DNA of 64,000 nt from Methanobacterium sp. Maddingley MBC34 (GCA_000309865.1 AMGN01000016.1:1-64000); one strand, 5' to 3'; counted from the stretch's first letter, positions 1 to 9,815 are shown. Notes: generated by a model from the sequence alone, not told the origin. Made by a program: numbers and translations.

Positions 1-290
1 ATGATAATTCACAGATAAAAACTTTAACCTCCTGAATTTTTAATATTTATGTGATTTATTCGCTAATTTAAACAAGATTTTACTTTAAATCAATCCAAAA
101 TATCAGAACGAATCATCAAATCACAAATCTAAAATGGGATAATTTCAAAAAAACTAGAAAAACTCGAATAAGTCTCTAATTTAATAACGGGTAAAGGTAA
201 AAAATACATGAAAAAAATAAGATAAAATTAATATTATATCATTCAATATATCATTCAATTTAATTTTTAATCTTACTTAGTGGTGAATAA
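1..290. other. AT-rich leader, no gene seen
   Basis: No convincing coding frame is visible. The last part is the 5' region of the glycosyltransferase that starts at 291. It contains an 11-bp-period duplication of ATATCATTCA at about 236-256 and a GGTGA ribosome-binding site at about 282-286. Confidence 0.5.
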
Positions 291-1373
291 ATGGAAATTG
301 ATTATATCGTTGGTGAAAAAACTTCAGAGATCACTGGAATTTCTAAATACCAAAATGAAATACACAAAAGAATGGAAGGTGTTCAACTCAACCGCATTGA
401 TTATGCATCTAAAAAAATCATGATTAAAGACATAAATATTAATCTTTCTCAGATGTATTTTTATCCCCTAATCGTGAAAAAAAACATTAAGAAGGATAAT
501 ATAAAACATATAACCTCCCAGTTCCTTGCTTATTTATTAAACTATTTCAATTTTGAGAAAAGTATTGTCACCTGTTACGATTTAATTTCTTGGTCCCATG
601 AAAAAGATTCTTCGCCGCTTAATCAGCGCGGTTTAAGAAAAGCAACTTCTGGTTTAAGAAAAGCAAGTAAAATAATTACTATTTCTGAGTTTTCAAAAAA
701 AGATATCATTAATTATATTGGTTATCCTGAAGAAAAAATCGAGGTGGTCTATCCTGCAGTTGACCATGAAAGATTTTTTAGAATGAATAAGGATAAATTG
801 AATAACTTTAAACCTGTCTCTCAGGACTATCATAAAATATTGTATGTCGGTTCAGAACAGCCTCGTCAAAACGTTCCTATTTTAATTAAAGCATTAGCTA
901 AACTGAAAAAGAAATTACCCAATGTTCAACTGTTTAAAATAGGTGATCCTCATTATCCCGGTGCCCGTGAACAATTAATAAAGTTGATAAGTGATTTGAA
1001 TCTTGAAAAGAATGTGGTATTTGTTGGTTCTGTTTCTGAGCAGGAACTTGCAAAATGGTACAACTCAGCTGATCTTGTGGTTTATCCATGCCAATATGCA
1101 GGTTTTGGCCTTCCGCCCCTTGAATCAATGGCCTGTGGAACTCCAGTAATAACATCTAACACCAGTTCACTCCCGGAAGTAGTGGGTAATGCAGGAATTA
1201 CAATAGATCCACTTGATTTTGACATAATGGCAACTAAAATGTACGAAGTTTTAACAAATCCTGAATTAAGTGAAGATTTAGTAAAAAAAGGAATTGAAAG
1301 ATCAAAACTATTCGACTGGAAGGTTTCCTCTCATAAAACACTAAAGATATATGAATCAATGAACGAATATTGA
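291..1373 (+). CDS. Glycosyltransferase family 4 (GT-B fold)
   Basis: Transfers a sugar from a nucleotide-sugar donor to a cell-surface glycan or lipid-linked intermediate at the cytoplasmic membrane face; donor and acceptor cannot be read from sequence. The 360-residue protein has the usual GT4 layout. The N-terminal Rossmann half ends at about residue 165. The C-terminal donor half carries [12 protein letters not shown] (about 185), a VVFVGSVS strand and the donor-site motif [17 protein letters not shown] (about 265-281). A GGTGA site lies just upstream of the ATG. It is the first gene of a polysaccharide/glycosylation island. Confidence 0.85.
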   Translation: MEIDYIVGEKTSEITGISKYQNEIHKRMEGVQLNRIDYASKKIMIKDININLSQMYFYPLIVKKNIKKDNIKHITSQFLAYLLNYFNFEKSIVTCYDLISWSHEKDSSPLNQRGLRKATSGLRKASKIITISEFSKKDIINYIGYPEEKIEVVYPAVDHERFFRMNKDKLNNFKPVSQDYHKILYVGSEQPRQNVPILIKALAKLKKKLPNVQLFKIGDPHYPGAREQLIKLISDLNLEKNVVFVGSVSEQELAKWYNSADLVVYPCQYAGFGLPPLESMACGTPVITSNTSSLPEVVGNAGITIDPLDFDIMATKMYEVLTNPELSEDLVKKGIERSKLFDWKVSSHKTLKIYESMNEY

Positions 1374-1441
1374 TTTATTAATCGGATTCTTTCGAAGCTT
1401 TTATCTATAGTTTTCACTTTTAGAACAATGAGTTATGAGGA

Positions 1442-1650
1442 ATGGATATTGGAATAATCAACCCCGAGTTAATTTATCCCAGAGGTGCAGAGAAACAAGC
1501 TTGTAAATTCTGTTATTAAATAGAAATAGGCATAAAATTACATCTTACCCATTTAATCATCAAACCAGTTGAAAATTACTTCGGACTATCCTTCCCCAAA
1601 GAAATAAATATAAATACAAAATTGTTTTTGAATCAGAGGTTTATTTTAAA
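1442..1650 (+). pseudogene. Glycosyltransferase family 4 N-terminal remnant
   Basis: An ATG at 1442, preceded by a GAGG site, opens a short frame reading MDIGIINPELIYPRGAEKQ and ending at a stop after about 25 codons. This is the typical start of a GT4 enzyme (NPxxxPRGGAEK donor/acceptor loop). A one-base shift at the stop continues plausibly (LNRNRHKITSYPFN) before further stops. The rest of the enzyme is absent, so this is a frameshifted, truncated relic lying between two live glycan genes. The family assignment rests on this short motif only. Confidence 0.5.
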
Positions 1651-1653
1651 TTT

Positions 1654-2307
1654 TCATTTTAATAGAACTTCAAGCCACATTTCCTTATAGAATTTTTTTG
1701 AAGAAAAAATTTTGATTAATAAATATACTATAAACTTAGGTATTCTACTATTCCACAGATTTACTCCAGTAGTAGCGTCAACAGGATCCATATCCTTATA
1801 ATTTGATATTTCACCGCCACTTAATGATATTAAATTATAAATCTCTTCTTTTGAATATCCGCAGTGTTTATGTGTTTTATCCAACTGGTGGAACTCAACA
1901 ATACCGTTTGCCCACATTTTCTCATTTCTTTTGGGAACGTTAATGAGCACATTTTCCCTTGCTGCAACAAGTGCTTTTTTCACTAAACTAACAGGATCAT
2001 CTACATGTTCCAATATATTGTATAATATAACTGTATCTACTTCTGGGAATTCTATATCTAAAGCATCACCTATTATTAAATTCACATCTTCAGGATAATC
2101 ATAATTTACATATTTCTGAAAATCAATTCCAGTGTAATAATTTTTCCAACCATTATCTCTCAAAAAATCATATAATTGGCAAGTGGCACATCCAACATCT
2201 AAAATGTCTCCTTTTTGGTACTGAAGAGTTAACTCTGCAAATTCAGGGGCATTTATCCATTTTTTCCACCCAAAATCAAATTCATTTTTTACTAAATCCT
2301 GAGTCAT
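1654..2307 (-). CDS. Class I SAM-dependent methyltransferase
   Basis: Probable methyltransferase acting on a glycan, lipid or small molecule in the surface-polysaccharide pathway; the substrate is unknown. The SAM-binding motif I ILDVGCATCQL lies at about residue 40, a motif II-like acidic stretch follows (LIIGDALDIEFPEVDTV), and then a YNILEHVDDP motif typical of UbiE/Methyltransf_11 enzymes. I prefer the ATG at 2307. A TTG at 2319 would add four residues. The start overlaps the 3' end of the upstream flippase gene by 26 bases, which suggests translational coupling. About 217 residues, complete. Confidence 0.75.
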   Translation of the reverse strand: MTQDLVKNEFDFGWKKWINAPEFAELTLQYQKGDILDVGCATCQLYDFLRDNGWKNYYTGIDFQKYVNYDYPEDVNLIIGDALDIEFPEVDTVILYNILEHVDDPVSLVKKALVAARENVLINVPKRNEKMWANGIVEFHQLDKTHKHCGYSKEEIYNLISLSGGEISNYKDMDPVDATTGVNLWNSRIPKFIVYLLIKIFSSKKFYKEMWLEVLLK

Positions 2308-3739
2308 TTTTATCCCCAATTGAAATTAATTCCTTTAAAAGTTTTATATCATCCTTATTAATTATACCTAAAACATATAATAATGCAATATATATCAAAA
2401 TACCCAATAATCCAGCAATAATCCAATTTAATGTTTTTAAAATGTAGATTAATATAAATACTATAAATCCATTGAAAAGTGGTAAAAAAATGTATGATTT
2501 TAAAGAGACTCTGAAATGATATTTGGAGATATAATAAAACATGGCAATGAACCCCAAGAGTTCTGTGAGTACAGTTGCAATAGAAGCTCCAATAAAACTA
2601 TATTGCGGTATTAAAATTAGATTAAGAGTTATATTAAATAAAACATTTAATGTAGCAACAATTGTCACCACCCTCTGTTTATTAACTGCATTTAATATGT
2701 TCCCGAACAGCAATGTTAAAAATATTATTGGAACAACCCAAATTAATGTTTGAAGAGTGATAATTGACTGGTAAAAATTTTGACCAAATATTATCATTAT
2801 GATTTCATTTGCAAATATCAAGCCATAAATAAAAATGAAAATAGCTACTATGAATAAAAATTTGAATGATTTCTCATATTCCATTTTAAGTAATTCTCTG
2901 GCTGATTCAAAATGGCGAGACATTACTGGAAATAATACTGTTACGAATAATGATGGTATGAAAAGTAAAACAAAAATCAGACGATAAGCTGCATTATAAA
3001 TCCCAACTGCATCATTTCCCACCATTACAGAGAGCATAAATGAATCAATCCAAAAATAGATTGTAACAAATATTCCAGTAATTGCAAATGGTAATGATTC
3101 TTTAAATATTTCTTTCCAAAATTCAAGGTCTATTTCGAGTTTTGGTAAAGAATACTTCCTTAAGTAAATTATGGAAATGTATAGAAGGGCTATTAAGCTT
3201 ACAACTATATATATTACAGCAAAGCCCACAACCGTTAATCCCAAATATATTACAATTAATGTTAAAACTAACATTCCTAAGTTACTTATTATTGTGGCTA
3301 AAGATTGATATTCCATTTTTTCGTAGGCTTGAAAAATAGAATAAAATACACTTGTAAATGAGCCTAATATAATAGATATGGTGATTATGTATATTACATT
3401 GATTATTTGTTGGGAATAACCAACTATATAAGAAATTAGGGCAATTATCCCAAATGTAAAAAATCCTAAAAAGATTTTAATTACAAAGGTATTTGAAAAA
3501 TATTTATCAACCAATGATTTATCTCGAGCAACTTCTCTTACAGTGAGACTTGATAAACCAAGATCAGTAAAAACCCCAAAAATACCTGTAATTGAAAGCG
3601 CAACGGATATAATTCCCCAGCCTTCTACTCCTAAATATCGAGCAGTATAAACCGTGGCAATAAATGTAAATACATACGCTAAAACATTAGAAAGTAGCAA
3701 AAATATTGTATTTTTTGCTATCTTACGTGTTGTATTCAT
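2282..3739 (-). CDS. Polysaccharide flippase (Wzx/RfbX, MATE-like superfamily)
   Basis: Probable integral membrane flippase that moves lipid-linked oligosaccharide across the membrane. The 485-residue protein is almost entirely hydrophobic, with about 12-14 membrane segments. The opening (NTIFLLLSNVLAYVFTFIATVY) and the loop RYLGVEGWGIISVALS are typical of the polysaccharide-biosynthesis protein family. It is translated ahead of, and overlaps, the methyltransferase gene. Its position among glycosyltransferases and sugar-nucleotide enzymes supports a role in surface glycan or S-layer glycan export. Confidence 0.85.
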   Translation of the reverse strand: MNTTRKIAKNTIFLLLSNVLAYVFTFIATVYTARYLGVEGWGIISVALSITGIFGVFTDLGLSSLTVREVARDKSLVDKYFSNTFVIKIFLGFFTFGIIALISYIVGYSQQIINVIYIITISIILGSFTSVFYSIFQAYEKMEYQSLATIISNLGMLVLTLIVIYLGLTVVGFAVIYIVVSLIALLYISIIYLRKYSLPKLEIDLEFWKEIFKESLPFAITGIFVTIYFWIDSFMLSVMVGNDAVGIYNAAYRLIFVLLFIPSLFVTVLFPVMSRHFESARELLKMEYEKSFKFLFIVAIFIFIYGLIFANEIIMIIFGQNFYQSIITLQTLIWVVPIIFLTLLFGNILNAVNKQRVVTIVATLNVLFNITLNLILIPQYSFIGASIATVLTELLGFIAMFYYISKYHFRVSLKSYIFLPLFNGFIVFILIYILKTLNWIIAGLLGILIYIALLYVLGIINKDDIKLLKELISIGDKNDSGFSKK

Positions 3740-3770
3740 ATATACCTCTAAATAATTATGCTCTTGTCCT

Positions 3771-4560
3771 TTATGTGTTCAACTTAATATGGGAACATAC
3801 TTTTTCCCTATCAATAACACAGTTGAATGTAAAATGGAAGAATTTGAGTCATGTCTTTAGTTTTTCTTTTAAAATACATTGAACATGTTAAGAACAGTCG
3901 GAGTATTCGTGTCCGTTTTCTAAGTTGTTTAAGTGATTTCTTTTTTGGCATAGCTTCAAGGAAGAGTTGATAATTTGATGTTCTTTAATTTGCCAATGAC
4001 TTTTTAAGTCAGAATAGGAGGTATAATCATCTGCGAATACTCATATTCTGTTATTAGTCCTTTGCAATATTTTGATTTTCATCTGTATTAGCCTTTTTGA
4101 TAACTTTTTTACATTAAAAATATGGTTTACCCAGTTTTTCTATTGATTATAGTTAATATTAATGGTTTGTCTTTCTCTCAGTGCCTCTAACTCTTTGTTT
4201 TAGCTTCTTTGTGTGTTTTTGTTTTTATAAACCCTTTATCACTTACAGAGTAGTAAATTTTCAAATTATTATCTTTGAATGGATAAGATTTGTTATTTTT
4301 TGGCAGACATTCTTAGAAATCTTGGGATAATCTGTAAATTGATTCACCTTTAGACCTAATTATTCTAAAAAACCTATTTATGTCGTTTTATCTAAATTTG
4401 TCATTATAGATCATTTCGCATTTAGAAGTTTTTTGTTAGCAAATATTGTTCCTGTTAATCTGTGAAGTTTTATCACAATCATTCCTGAAAGTTTTTATAT
4501 TGAAGATTAACCGTGTTTTTCCAGTGATAAAAAATTTTTCCTGATATTAATTCACTTATC
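3771..4560 (-). pseudogene. Degraded IS1595/ISXO2-like transposase
   Basis: This 1.39-kb space has no intact gene, but the minus strand holds recognisable transposase pieces broken by stops and shifts. One piece (about 4261-4115) reads SVSDKGFIKTKTHKEAK and then KPLILTIINRKTG. A second, from about 4041 down to 3771, reads VFADDYTSYSDLKSHW, a His/Asn-rich HLNNLENGHEYS segment and LKFFHFTFN before a terminal stop. That order (catalytic Asp in ADDYTSY, then HxNxxEN, then a KFFxFTFN tail) matches ISXO2/IS1595 DDE transposases. Terminal inverted repeats were not identified. The upstream part (4330-4560) is too decayed to read with certainty. Confidence 0.5.
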
Positions 4561-4914
4561 CATCTGTTTTTATTCTCATGTGTTTTTTGAGGGTATTGGT
4601 GTATGTAAATGTACTCCAATATTCCAATTTTTCCATTACTTAACTAATGGATGTTTAGAATGTTTTTCTAGAAAAAATGCAACCAATAATCATTTTAAGC
4701 GTTAGTAAGTTGAAATAATATTTTTAGGATTTTTTATAACATTAAAGTTTTAAGTTGTTAAAATTTATACCAATGTTTTATTTAAATAAATCCAATTAAA
4801 TAAACGAAAGAAAATAATGGTTTAAAAATAATTGCAAATCCATGGAAGACCTTCTAATTTACAGTCATAGTATTTTTTTTCTAAGCAAGGGTATTAAATT
4901 TTATAAAAATTGCA

Positions 4915-4950
4915 TTCAATAGAATATGGTGCTTTCAATAGAATATGGTG
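4915..4950. repeat. 17-bp direct duplication, period 19
   Basis: TTCAATAGAATATGGTG occurs at 4915-4931 and again at 4934-4950. It is one of many imperfect tandem duplications in intergenic DNA of this window. Confidence 0.8.
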
Positions 4951-5129
4951 AATTTTTCACAAACTTTCAAGGTTATAATAACTATTTAAAACATTATAAT
5001 GAAACAAGACAGATAACCACCATCAAAAGAAAAAATATTTGCCCATAAAATGTTTATATCCAAAATATAATATTAGTTAAAAACAGCGTATATATTAGTG
5101 TTTACTGATTATGGGAGTGTGCTATTCTA

Positions 5130-5783
5130 ATGAAAATATTATCGGTTAAAAGTCTATCCATACCTGATGTGAAAGTAATTAAATTCGCAAGGTTCTGTGA
5201 TGATAGAGGCTATTTTACTGAAACATTTAGAAAATCTGATCTTTTTAATCATCCAGATCTACCTAGTATGAAAAATCTCTCCTTTTTACAGGCTAACCAG
5301 AGTTTTTCCAAAAAAGGAGTAATTCGAGGACTACACTTCCAATGGAACCCCTATATGGGCAAACTGGTAAAGACCACTAAGGGACATATGGTTGATCTAT
5401 TTTTGGATATAAGAAAAGGTTCACCTACTTTTGGTAAAATTAGTGCATATGATATGCCCACTTCAAATGAAAATGATTATGATGAATGGATCTGGGTTCC
5501 AGTAGGATTTGCACATGGAAATTATTTTAAAGAAGATTCTATAATCGAATATTTCTGTTCAGGGGAATATAGTCCAGATTGTGAAGCGGGAATAGGACCA
5601 TTATCTAGTGACCTGGATTGGTCTTTATGTCCTGAAAATTTGAAACATGGTTTTGATGATAATTTTGCTAGTTGCATAATCAGTGCTAAAGATAGGGATG
5701 GTATGACTTTAAATGATTGGACTAAAGATGAAAGGTCGGATAATTTTATCTATGATGAACTAAAAGAACAGGGGTTGTTTTAG
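5130..5783 (+). CDS. rfbC: dTDP-4-dehydrorhamnose 3,5-epimerase family protein
   Basis: Cupin-fold sugar-nucleotide epimerase of the RmlC family, expected to epimerise C3 and/or C5 of a 4-keto-6-deoxy sugar nucleotide for surface glycans. Family signatures are present: RGYFTETFR near residue 27, GVIRGLHFQ (about 69-77, with the catalytic His), LVKTTKGHMVDLFLDIRKGSPTFG, and WVPVGFAHGNYF (about 127-138). 217 residues versus about 180-190 for classical RmlC, the excess being C-terminal. The stop at 5781 is in the same frame as the next gene. TATA-like stretches lie at about 5050-5060 and 5089-5095. Confidence 0.8.
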   Translation: MKILSVKSLSIPDVKVIKFARFCDDRGYFTETFRKSDLFNHPDLPSMKNLSFLQANQSFSKKGVIRGLHFQWNPYMGKLVKTTKGHMVDLFLDIRKGSPTFGKISAYDMPTSNENDYDEWIWVPVGFAHGNYFKEDSIIEYFCSGEYSPDCEAGIGPLSSDLDWSLCPENLKHGFDDNFASCIISAKDRDGMTLNDWTKDERSDNFIYDELKEQGLF

Positions 5784-6506
5784 ATATTAGAAGAAAATAA
5801 AATTATATTCACAGGGGGTTCAGGATTATTAGGGACGCAAATGCAAAAAATACTCCCTGAATTGGAATATCCTTCCTCTGATGAATTTAATCTTATGGAT
5901 TTTCATCAGATGGATGAATATCTGAATAAAGGAAAATATGAGATGATGGTGCATGCTGCGGCATTTACTTCACCACCAAAAGTTGAAGAAGACCCCTTAC
6001 AAGCTTTAGATGTTAATATCATCGGAACCGCAAATGTAGTGAAATTATGTGCAAAATATGATATGAAAATCATCTACATTTGCACTGATTATGTTTTTAA
6101 AGGAAATGACGGTAATTATGGGGAAGAAGATCCTGTCTATCCTGTAAATAAGTATGCATGGTCCAAGTTGGGTGGAGAATGTGCAGTAAGATTGTATGAT
6201 AATTCAATCATTATCAGAACATCTTTTGGCCCTAATGTTTTCCCATATGATGGTGCATTCGTTGATCAATGGACGAGCAGAGAGGATGCTAAAACCATAG
6301 CCAGAAAAATTTCCAGATTGATTGATTCAAACTTTAAAGGAACCATCCACTTAGGCAGCCAGAGAAGAACTGTCTTTGAGTATGCAAAAAGTTTAGATAA
6401 CAATAAGGATGTGAAAGAATTATCTATTGAAGATTTGTCCTTTAAAGCCCCTGAAGATACTTCATTAAATGTAGATCAATATAAAAAATTATTTGAGCGT
6501 GATTAA
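5784..6506 (+). CDS. dTDP-4-dehydrorhamnose reductase-like SDR, no canonical start
   Basis: Short-chain (extended SDR) reductase/epimerase of the RmlD type. The nucleotide-binding motif GGSGLLG is encoded at 5814-5834, upstream of the first ATG (5841). The active-site YAWSKLGGE (YxxxK) and ICTDYVFKG are present. Between the stop of the preceding gene (TAG, 5781) and the GGSGLLG codons there is no ATG, GTG or TTG. The natural start would be ATA at 5784, giving (I/M)LEENKIIFTGG and about 240 residues. Either ATA is used, the start codon has mutated, or the protein is made from 5841 without its Rossmann loop. Probably co-transcribed with its neighbours. Confidence 0.65.
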   Translation: MLEENKIIFTGGSGLLGTQMQKILPELEYPSSDEFNLMDFHQMDEYLNKGKYEMMVHAAAFTSPPKVEEDPLQALDVNIIGTANVVKLCAKYDMKIIYICTDYVFKGNDGNYGEEDPVYPVNKYAWSKLGGECAVRLYDNSIIIRTSFGPNVFPYDGAFVDQWTSREDAKTIARKISRLIDSNFKGTIHLGSQRRTVFEYAKSLDNNKDVKELSIEDLSFKAPEDTSLNVDQYKKLFERD

Positions 6507-6508
6507 TA

Positions 6509-7465
6509 ATGAAAATACTTGTTGCTGGAGGAGCAGGCTATATTGGCTCGGCACTGTTACCTGCATTAATCGATCGTGGATATGAAGTTGAAGTAATTGA
6601 TTTAATGTGGTTTGGAAACCATTTACCCGAAAATGTGAAGGTTACTCAGAAGGATCTTTTTAATTGCACAAAGGAAGATTTTGAAGATTTTGAACAAATA
6701 ATCTTTCTTGCAGGAATATCCAATGATCCAATGGCAGAATTTAACCCTAAAAAGAATTTCACAGATAATGGGGCATTACCATCTTATCTTGCATTCTTGG
6801 CAAAATCTGCTGGTGTGAAAAGATTCATTTATGCTTCTTCATGTTCAGTTTATGGGTATACTCTGGATAAGCTTTATAATGAGGAAGATCCGGTTACCAG
6901 CAACTATCCCTATGGAATATCCAAATTACAGGGTGAAAGAGGATGTCTTCAGATGCAGGATGAGAATTTCTCAGTAATTGCCTTAAGACAGGGTACAGTT
7001 TGTGGTTACAGCCCCAGGATGCGAATGGACCTTATTGTGAATACAATGTTCAAAACGGCTTTAACAGAAGGTAGAATTGTAGTTAATAACCCTTCCATCT
7101 GGAGACCAATTTATGATATACGTGATGCTGTCACCGGATATCTCAGAGCAATACAGGCTCATTATTCAATTAGTGGAGTTTTTAATGTTGCTTCTGGGAA
7201 TTATACCGTGGGTCAGGTTGCGGATATTGTAAAGGCAGAAATTGATAAACTTACTGGTAGTGATATTAAAATAGAAATACTCAATCAGCAGGATTTCCGT
7301 AATTATAAAGTTACTACTGAACAGGCAAGTACAAAGTTAGGATTTAAATCCCAATACGATGTTAAAGACATTGTACATCATTTATATAATAATTATGAGA
7401 AATTTAAAGATTTTGAAAATGATAATTACTACAACATTAAAGTATTTAAGAAACTGTTGGGTTAG
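6509..7465 (+). CDS. NAD-dependent epimerase/dehydratase (extended SDR)
   Basis: Nucleotide-sugar epimerase or dehydratase of the extended short-chain dehydrogenase family, probably supplying activated sugars to the glycosyltransferases around it. The Rossmann motif GGAGYIGSALL starts at residue 6. The ASSCSVYG strand lies near residue 110, and the catalytic YPYGISKLQGE (YxxxK) near 134. A C-terminal substrate domain contains RPIYDIRDAVTGYLRA. It starts two bases after the stop of the RmlD-like gene, so it belongs to the same operon. Exact sugar specificity cannot be assigned. Confidence 0.8.
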   Translation: MKILVAGGAGYIGSALLPALIDRGYEVEVIDLMWFGNHLPENVKVTQKDLFNCTKEDFEDFEQIIFLAGISNDPMAEFNPKKNFTDNGALPSYLAFLAKSAGVKRFIYASSCSVYGYTLDKLYNEEDPVTSNYPYGISKLQGERGCLQMQDENFSVIALRQGTVCGYSPRMRMDLIVNTMFKTALTEGRIVVNNPSIWRPIYDIRDAVTGYLRAIQAHYSISGVFNVASGNYTVGQVADIVKAEIDKLTGSDIKIEILNQQDFRNYKVTTEQASTKLGFKSQYDVKDIVHHLYNNYEKFKDFENDNYYNIKVFKKLLG

Positions 7466-7492
7466 TAAAAGACTTTTAGATAGATAAAAGAC

Positions 7493-8707
7493 TTATAAAT
7501 AATAGATTAACCGTTTATTTCTAAGTGCCTTAAAATCTCTAAAACCATCTTTAACAGCCCTAAATCCATTTTTAGATGTATCCTTATCTTTGGTTATTAT
7601 CATTATTACCATATGGATGGTAAGGTAAAATGGGAATAATATAAAGAAAACGATTTTCTGCAGCAGGGAAGCATATCTCCAAATAAATATCAGTCGATTT
7701 CGCACAAGATAATGGTAAATAATGTAATAACTATAGTAATTATCCCATGTAAGGCCAATTTTGTGCCAGATACGTGCCTTAGGGGCATATAAAACTTTAT
7801 ATCCCTGGTTTCTAATTCTGAAACATAGATCAGTTTCTTCCCAATAAGCCCAGTATATATGATCAAAAAGACCCACTTTGAGTAGGGCTTCCTTTTTAAA
7901 TAGAATTGAACAACCTTCAATTTTATCTGTTTCTATTATTTTGTCGCAAATATCCTTATCCACTTTATTCTTACAGAATCTATTTCCTAATGATGTGTAA
8001 AGGTTAATTTTTTCTCCTGCAAAACTTATAACATCTTTTCTTCCTTTATAATCATAATAATATACTTTTGGACCAACACAACCCACTTCATTATTCTGCT
8101 CTGCAACATCAACCAAATTATCCAGAAAATCAGAAGCAACCACTGTATCCTCGTTCAACAACAGAATATAATCAGAATCGATATTTTTTAGAGCAAAATC
8201 AATGGCAAGGTTGTTGCCTTTAGTATAACCATAATTTACCCGGTTTTCCAGGACTATGAGTTTTTCATTGGAAGGCAGTGCCATTATTTCAGATAAGTAG
8301 TCCTCTGAAGTTTTACTAATATTTGAATTTGTATTGTCTTTTGAATTTGTTTCGTCAAGGGTGTAGGTAACACAACCTTCAATTTTCAAAATATTATCAA
8401 TTTTAGATTCATGTGGATTTGAATGATGATTTGGATTTAATAAATTCGTTTCATTATTTTCATGGAATTCAAAGAGTTTTAACGATTTTTCTTTTCGTTT
8501 GTACTTAACTAACTTTGAATCAACCTTTGTTAACCCCTGAGAGTATTCCCTTATTTTTCCCAATGATTCATCCTCAGAAGCATTATCCACTACAATAACA
8601 TCATAATTAGGATATTCAATTTGGTAGACCGATTCCAAACATTCCAGTGTGTCTTGCCAGCGATTAAAGTTCATAATAATAATTGATACCTTTGGATTAG
8701 GATTCAT
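7493..8707 (-). CDS. Glycosyltransferase family 2 with an Asn-rich insertion
   Basis: GT-A fold glycosyltransferase. VSIIIMNFNRWQDTLECLES opens the catalytic domain, followed by VIVVDNASEDES. The usual ENxxNYGYTKGNNLAI and LLLNEDTVV (DxD equivalent) come only after an atypical insertion of about 80 residues rich in Asn, Ser and Glu (about residues 65-145). Later motifs are EGCSILFKKEALLKVGLFD and YWEETDLCFRIRNQGY. A hydrophobic segment near residue 360 may anchor it to the membrane. The ATG at 8707 is chosen because AAAGGAG lies just upstream of it; a TTG at 8725 precedes that site. It converges with the epimerase gene. Confidence 0.8.
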   Translation of the reverse strand: MNPNPKVSIIIMNFNRWQDTLECLESVYQIEYPNYDVIVVDNASEDESLGKIREYSQGLTKVDSKLVKYKRKEKSLKLFEFHENNETNLLNPNHHSNPHESKIDNILKIEGCVTYTLDETNSKDNTNSNISKTSEDYLSEIMALPSNEKLIVLENRVNYGYTKGNNLAIDFALKNIDSDYILLLNEDTVVASDFLDNLVDVAEQNNEVGCVGPKVYYYDYKGRKDVISFAGEKINLYTSLGNRFCKNKVDKDICDKIIETDKIEGCSILFKKEALLKVGLFDHIYWAYWEETDLCFRIRNQGYKVLYAPKARIWHKIGLTWDNYYSYYIIYHYLVRNRLIFIWRYASLLQKIVFFILFPFYLTIHMVIMIITKDKDTSKNGFRAVKDGFRDFKALRNKRLIYYL

Positions 8708-8828
8708 TGAATTCTCCTTTGTCAAACTCTGTAACTACCTTGTAAATATAATAATTGTTAGACCCATATAAAAATAATCAATATAAAAATAGTTCAGCGA
8801 ATAATTTGATTAATGGAAGGTATCAGTA

Positions 8829-9815
8829 ATGGCAGTCTTAGTTACAGTGGGAATTGTAAGCAAAAATGAGGAAAATTACATTGGAAACACTCTGGAAAGT
8901 ATTATTGGCCAAAATTTTAATGAATTTGAGATTATAGTGGTTGATGGGAATTCCCAAGATAAAACCATTGAAATTGCAGAGGAAGTTCTTAATAAAAGTG
9001 ATATTCCCCATAAAATTCTTAATGAAGCTCATTTTGGTTCCTATGGACTTTGTTTTGCCCGTAACCTTGTGATCGACCATTCTAATCCTAATTCACGTTA
9101 CATTGCCTACACTGATGCCGACTGTATAGTCAACGAAAAATGGTTAGACGAACTTTACCAGGCAGTGAAAGGAAGTGAAGATAAAATTGTTGGTGCAGGA
9201 GGTCCAAGATTAATCGCAACCCCTAAAAACAAGAAAGAACTGGTGATCAACACATTTATTACATCTTTTATCGGTTCAGGAGGTAATCCTGCATTTGTCA
9301 AGAGAAATCTAAAATTTATAGATAGCATCCCTAACTATAACTCCATTTATAAAAAGGATATAATTTCTGATTTTCGCTATGATGAAAAGTTAATCTTCTC
9401 CGATGACAATGAATTAAACTTCCGTCTGAAAAAAGCAGGATATATCTTCAGATATGTTCCTACTGCCAAAGTTTATCACCGGGAAACTGATTCCATAGTA
9501 CAGTTCGCCCGTAACATGTATAGTTATGGTTTCAATATTACCAACACCATCCGGAAACATCACCGCATGGTTAAAGTACCTTTACCACTAACGATACTTT
9601 TCTTATTTTATTTAATACTCCTTATGCCCCTTTACTTGTTAATGGGAATTCTTGCATTGTTACCCCTTACCCTGTATTTCATCTTTGCATTAATGGTTTT
9701 TTTGGAGGTTATTTATAAATCCCGGACACTACTTTCATTAATGGTTTTGTTACTTCTTCCAGTACAACATATGTCATATGCTTTAGGCGTTATTTACAAT
9801 TTCTACTCCAAATAA
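8829..9815 (+). CDS. Glycosyltransferase family 2, membrane-anchored
   Basis: GT-A fold enzyme with VTVGIVSKNEENYIGNTLES at the N terminus, IIVVDGNSQDKT (about 35-46) and YTDADCIV (the DxD-like metal site, about 92). After the catalytic domain the last 70 residues form two or three hydrophobic segments (LTILFLFYLILLMPLYLLMG and following), placing the active site at the cytoplasmic membrane face. 328 residues. It diverges from the other GT2 gene and closes the glycan island on the right. Confidence 0.8.
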   Translation: MAVLVTVGIVSKNEENYIGNTLESIIGQNFNEFEIIVVDGNSQDKTIEIAEEVLNKSDIPHKILNEAHFGSYGLCFARNLVIDHSNPNSRYIAYTDADCIVNEKWLDELYQAVKGSEDKIVGAGGPRLIATPKNKKELVINTFITSFIGSGGNPAFVKRNLKFIDSIPNYNSIYKKDIISDFRYDEKLIFSDDNELNFRLKKAGYIFRYVPTAKVYHRETDSIVQFARNMYSYGFNITNTIRKHHRMVKVPLPLTILFLFYLILLMPLYLLMGILALLPLTLYFIFALMVFLEVIYKSRTLLSLMVLLLLPVQHMSYALGVIYNFYSK

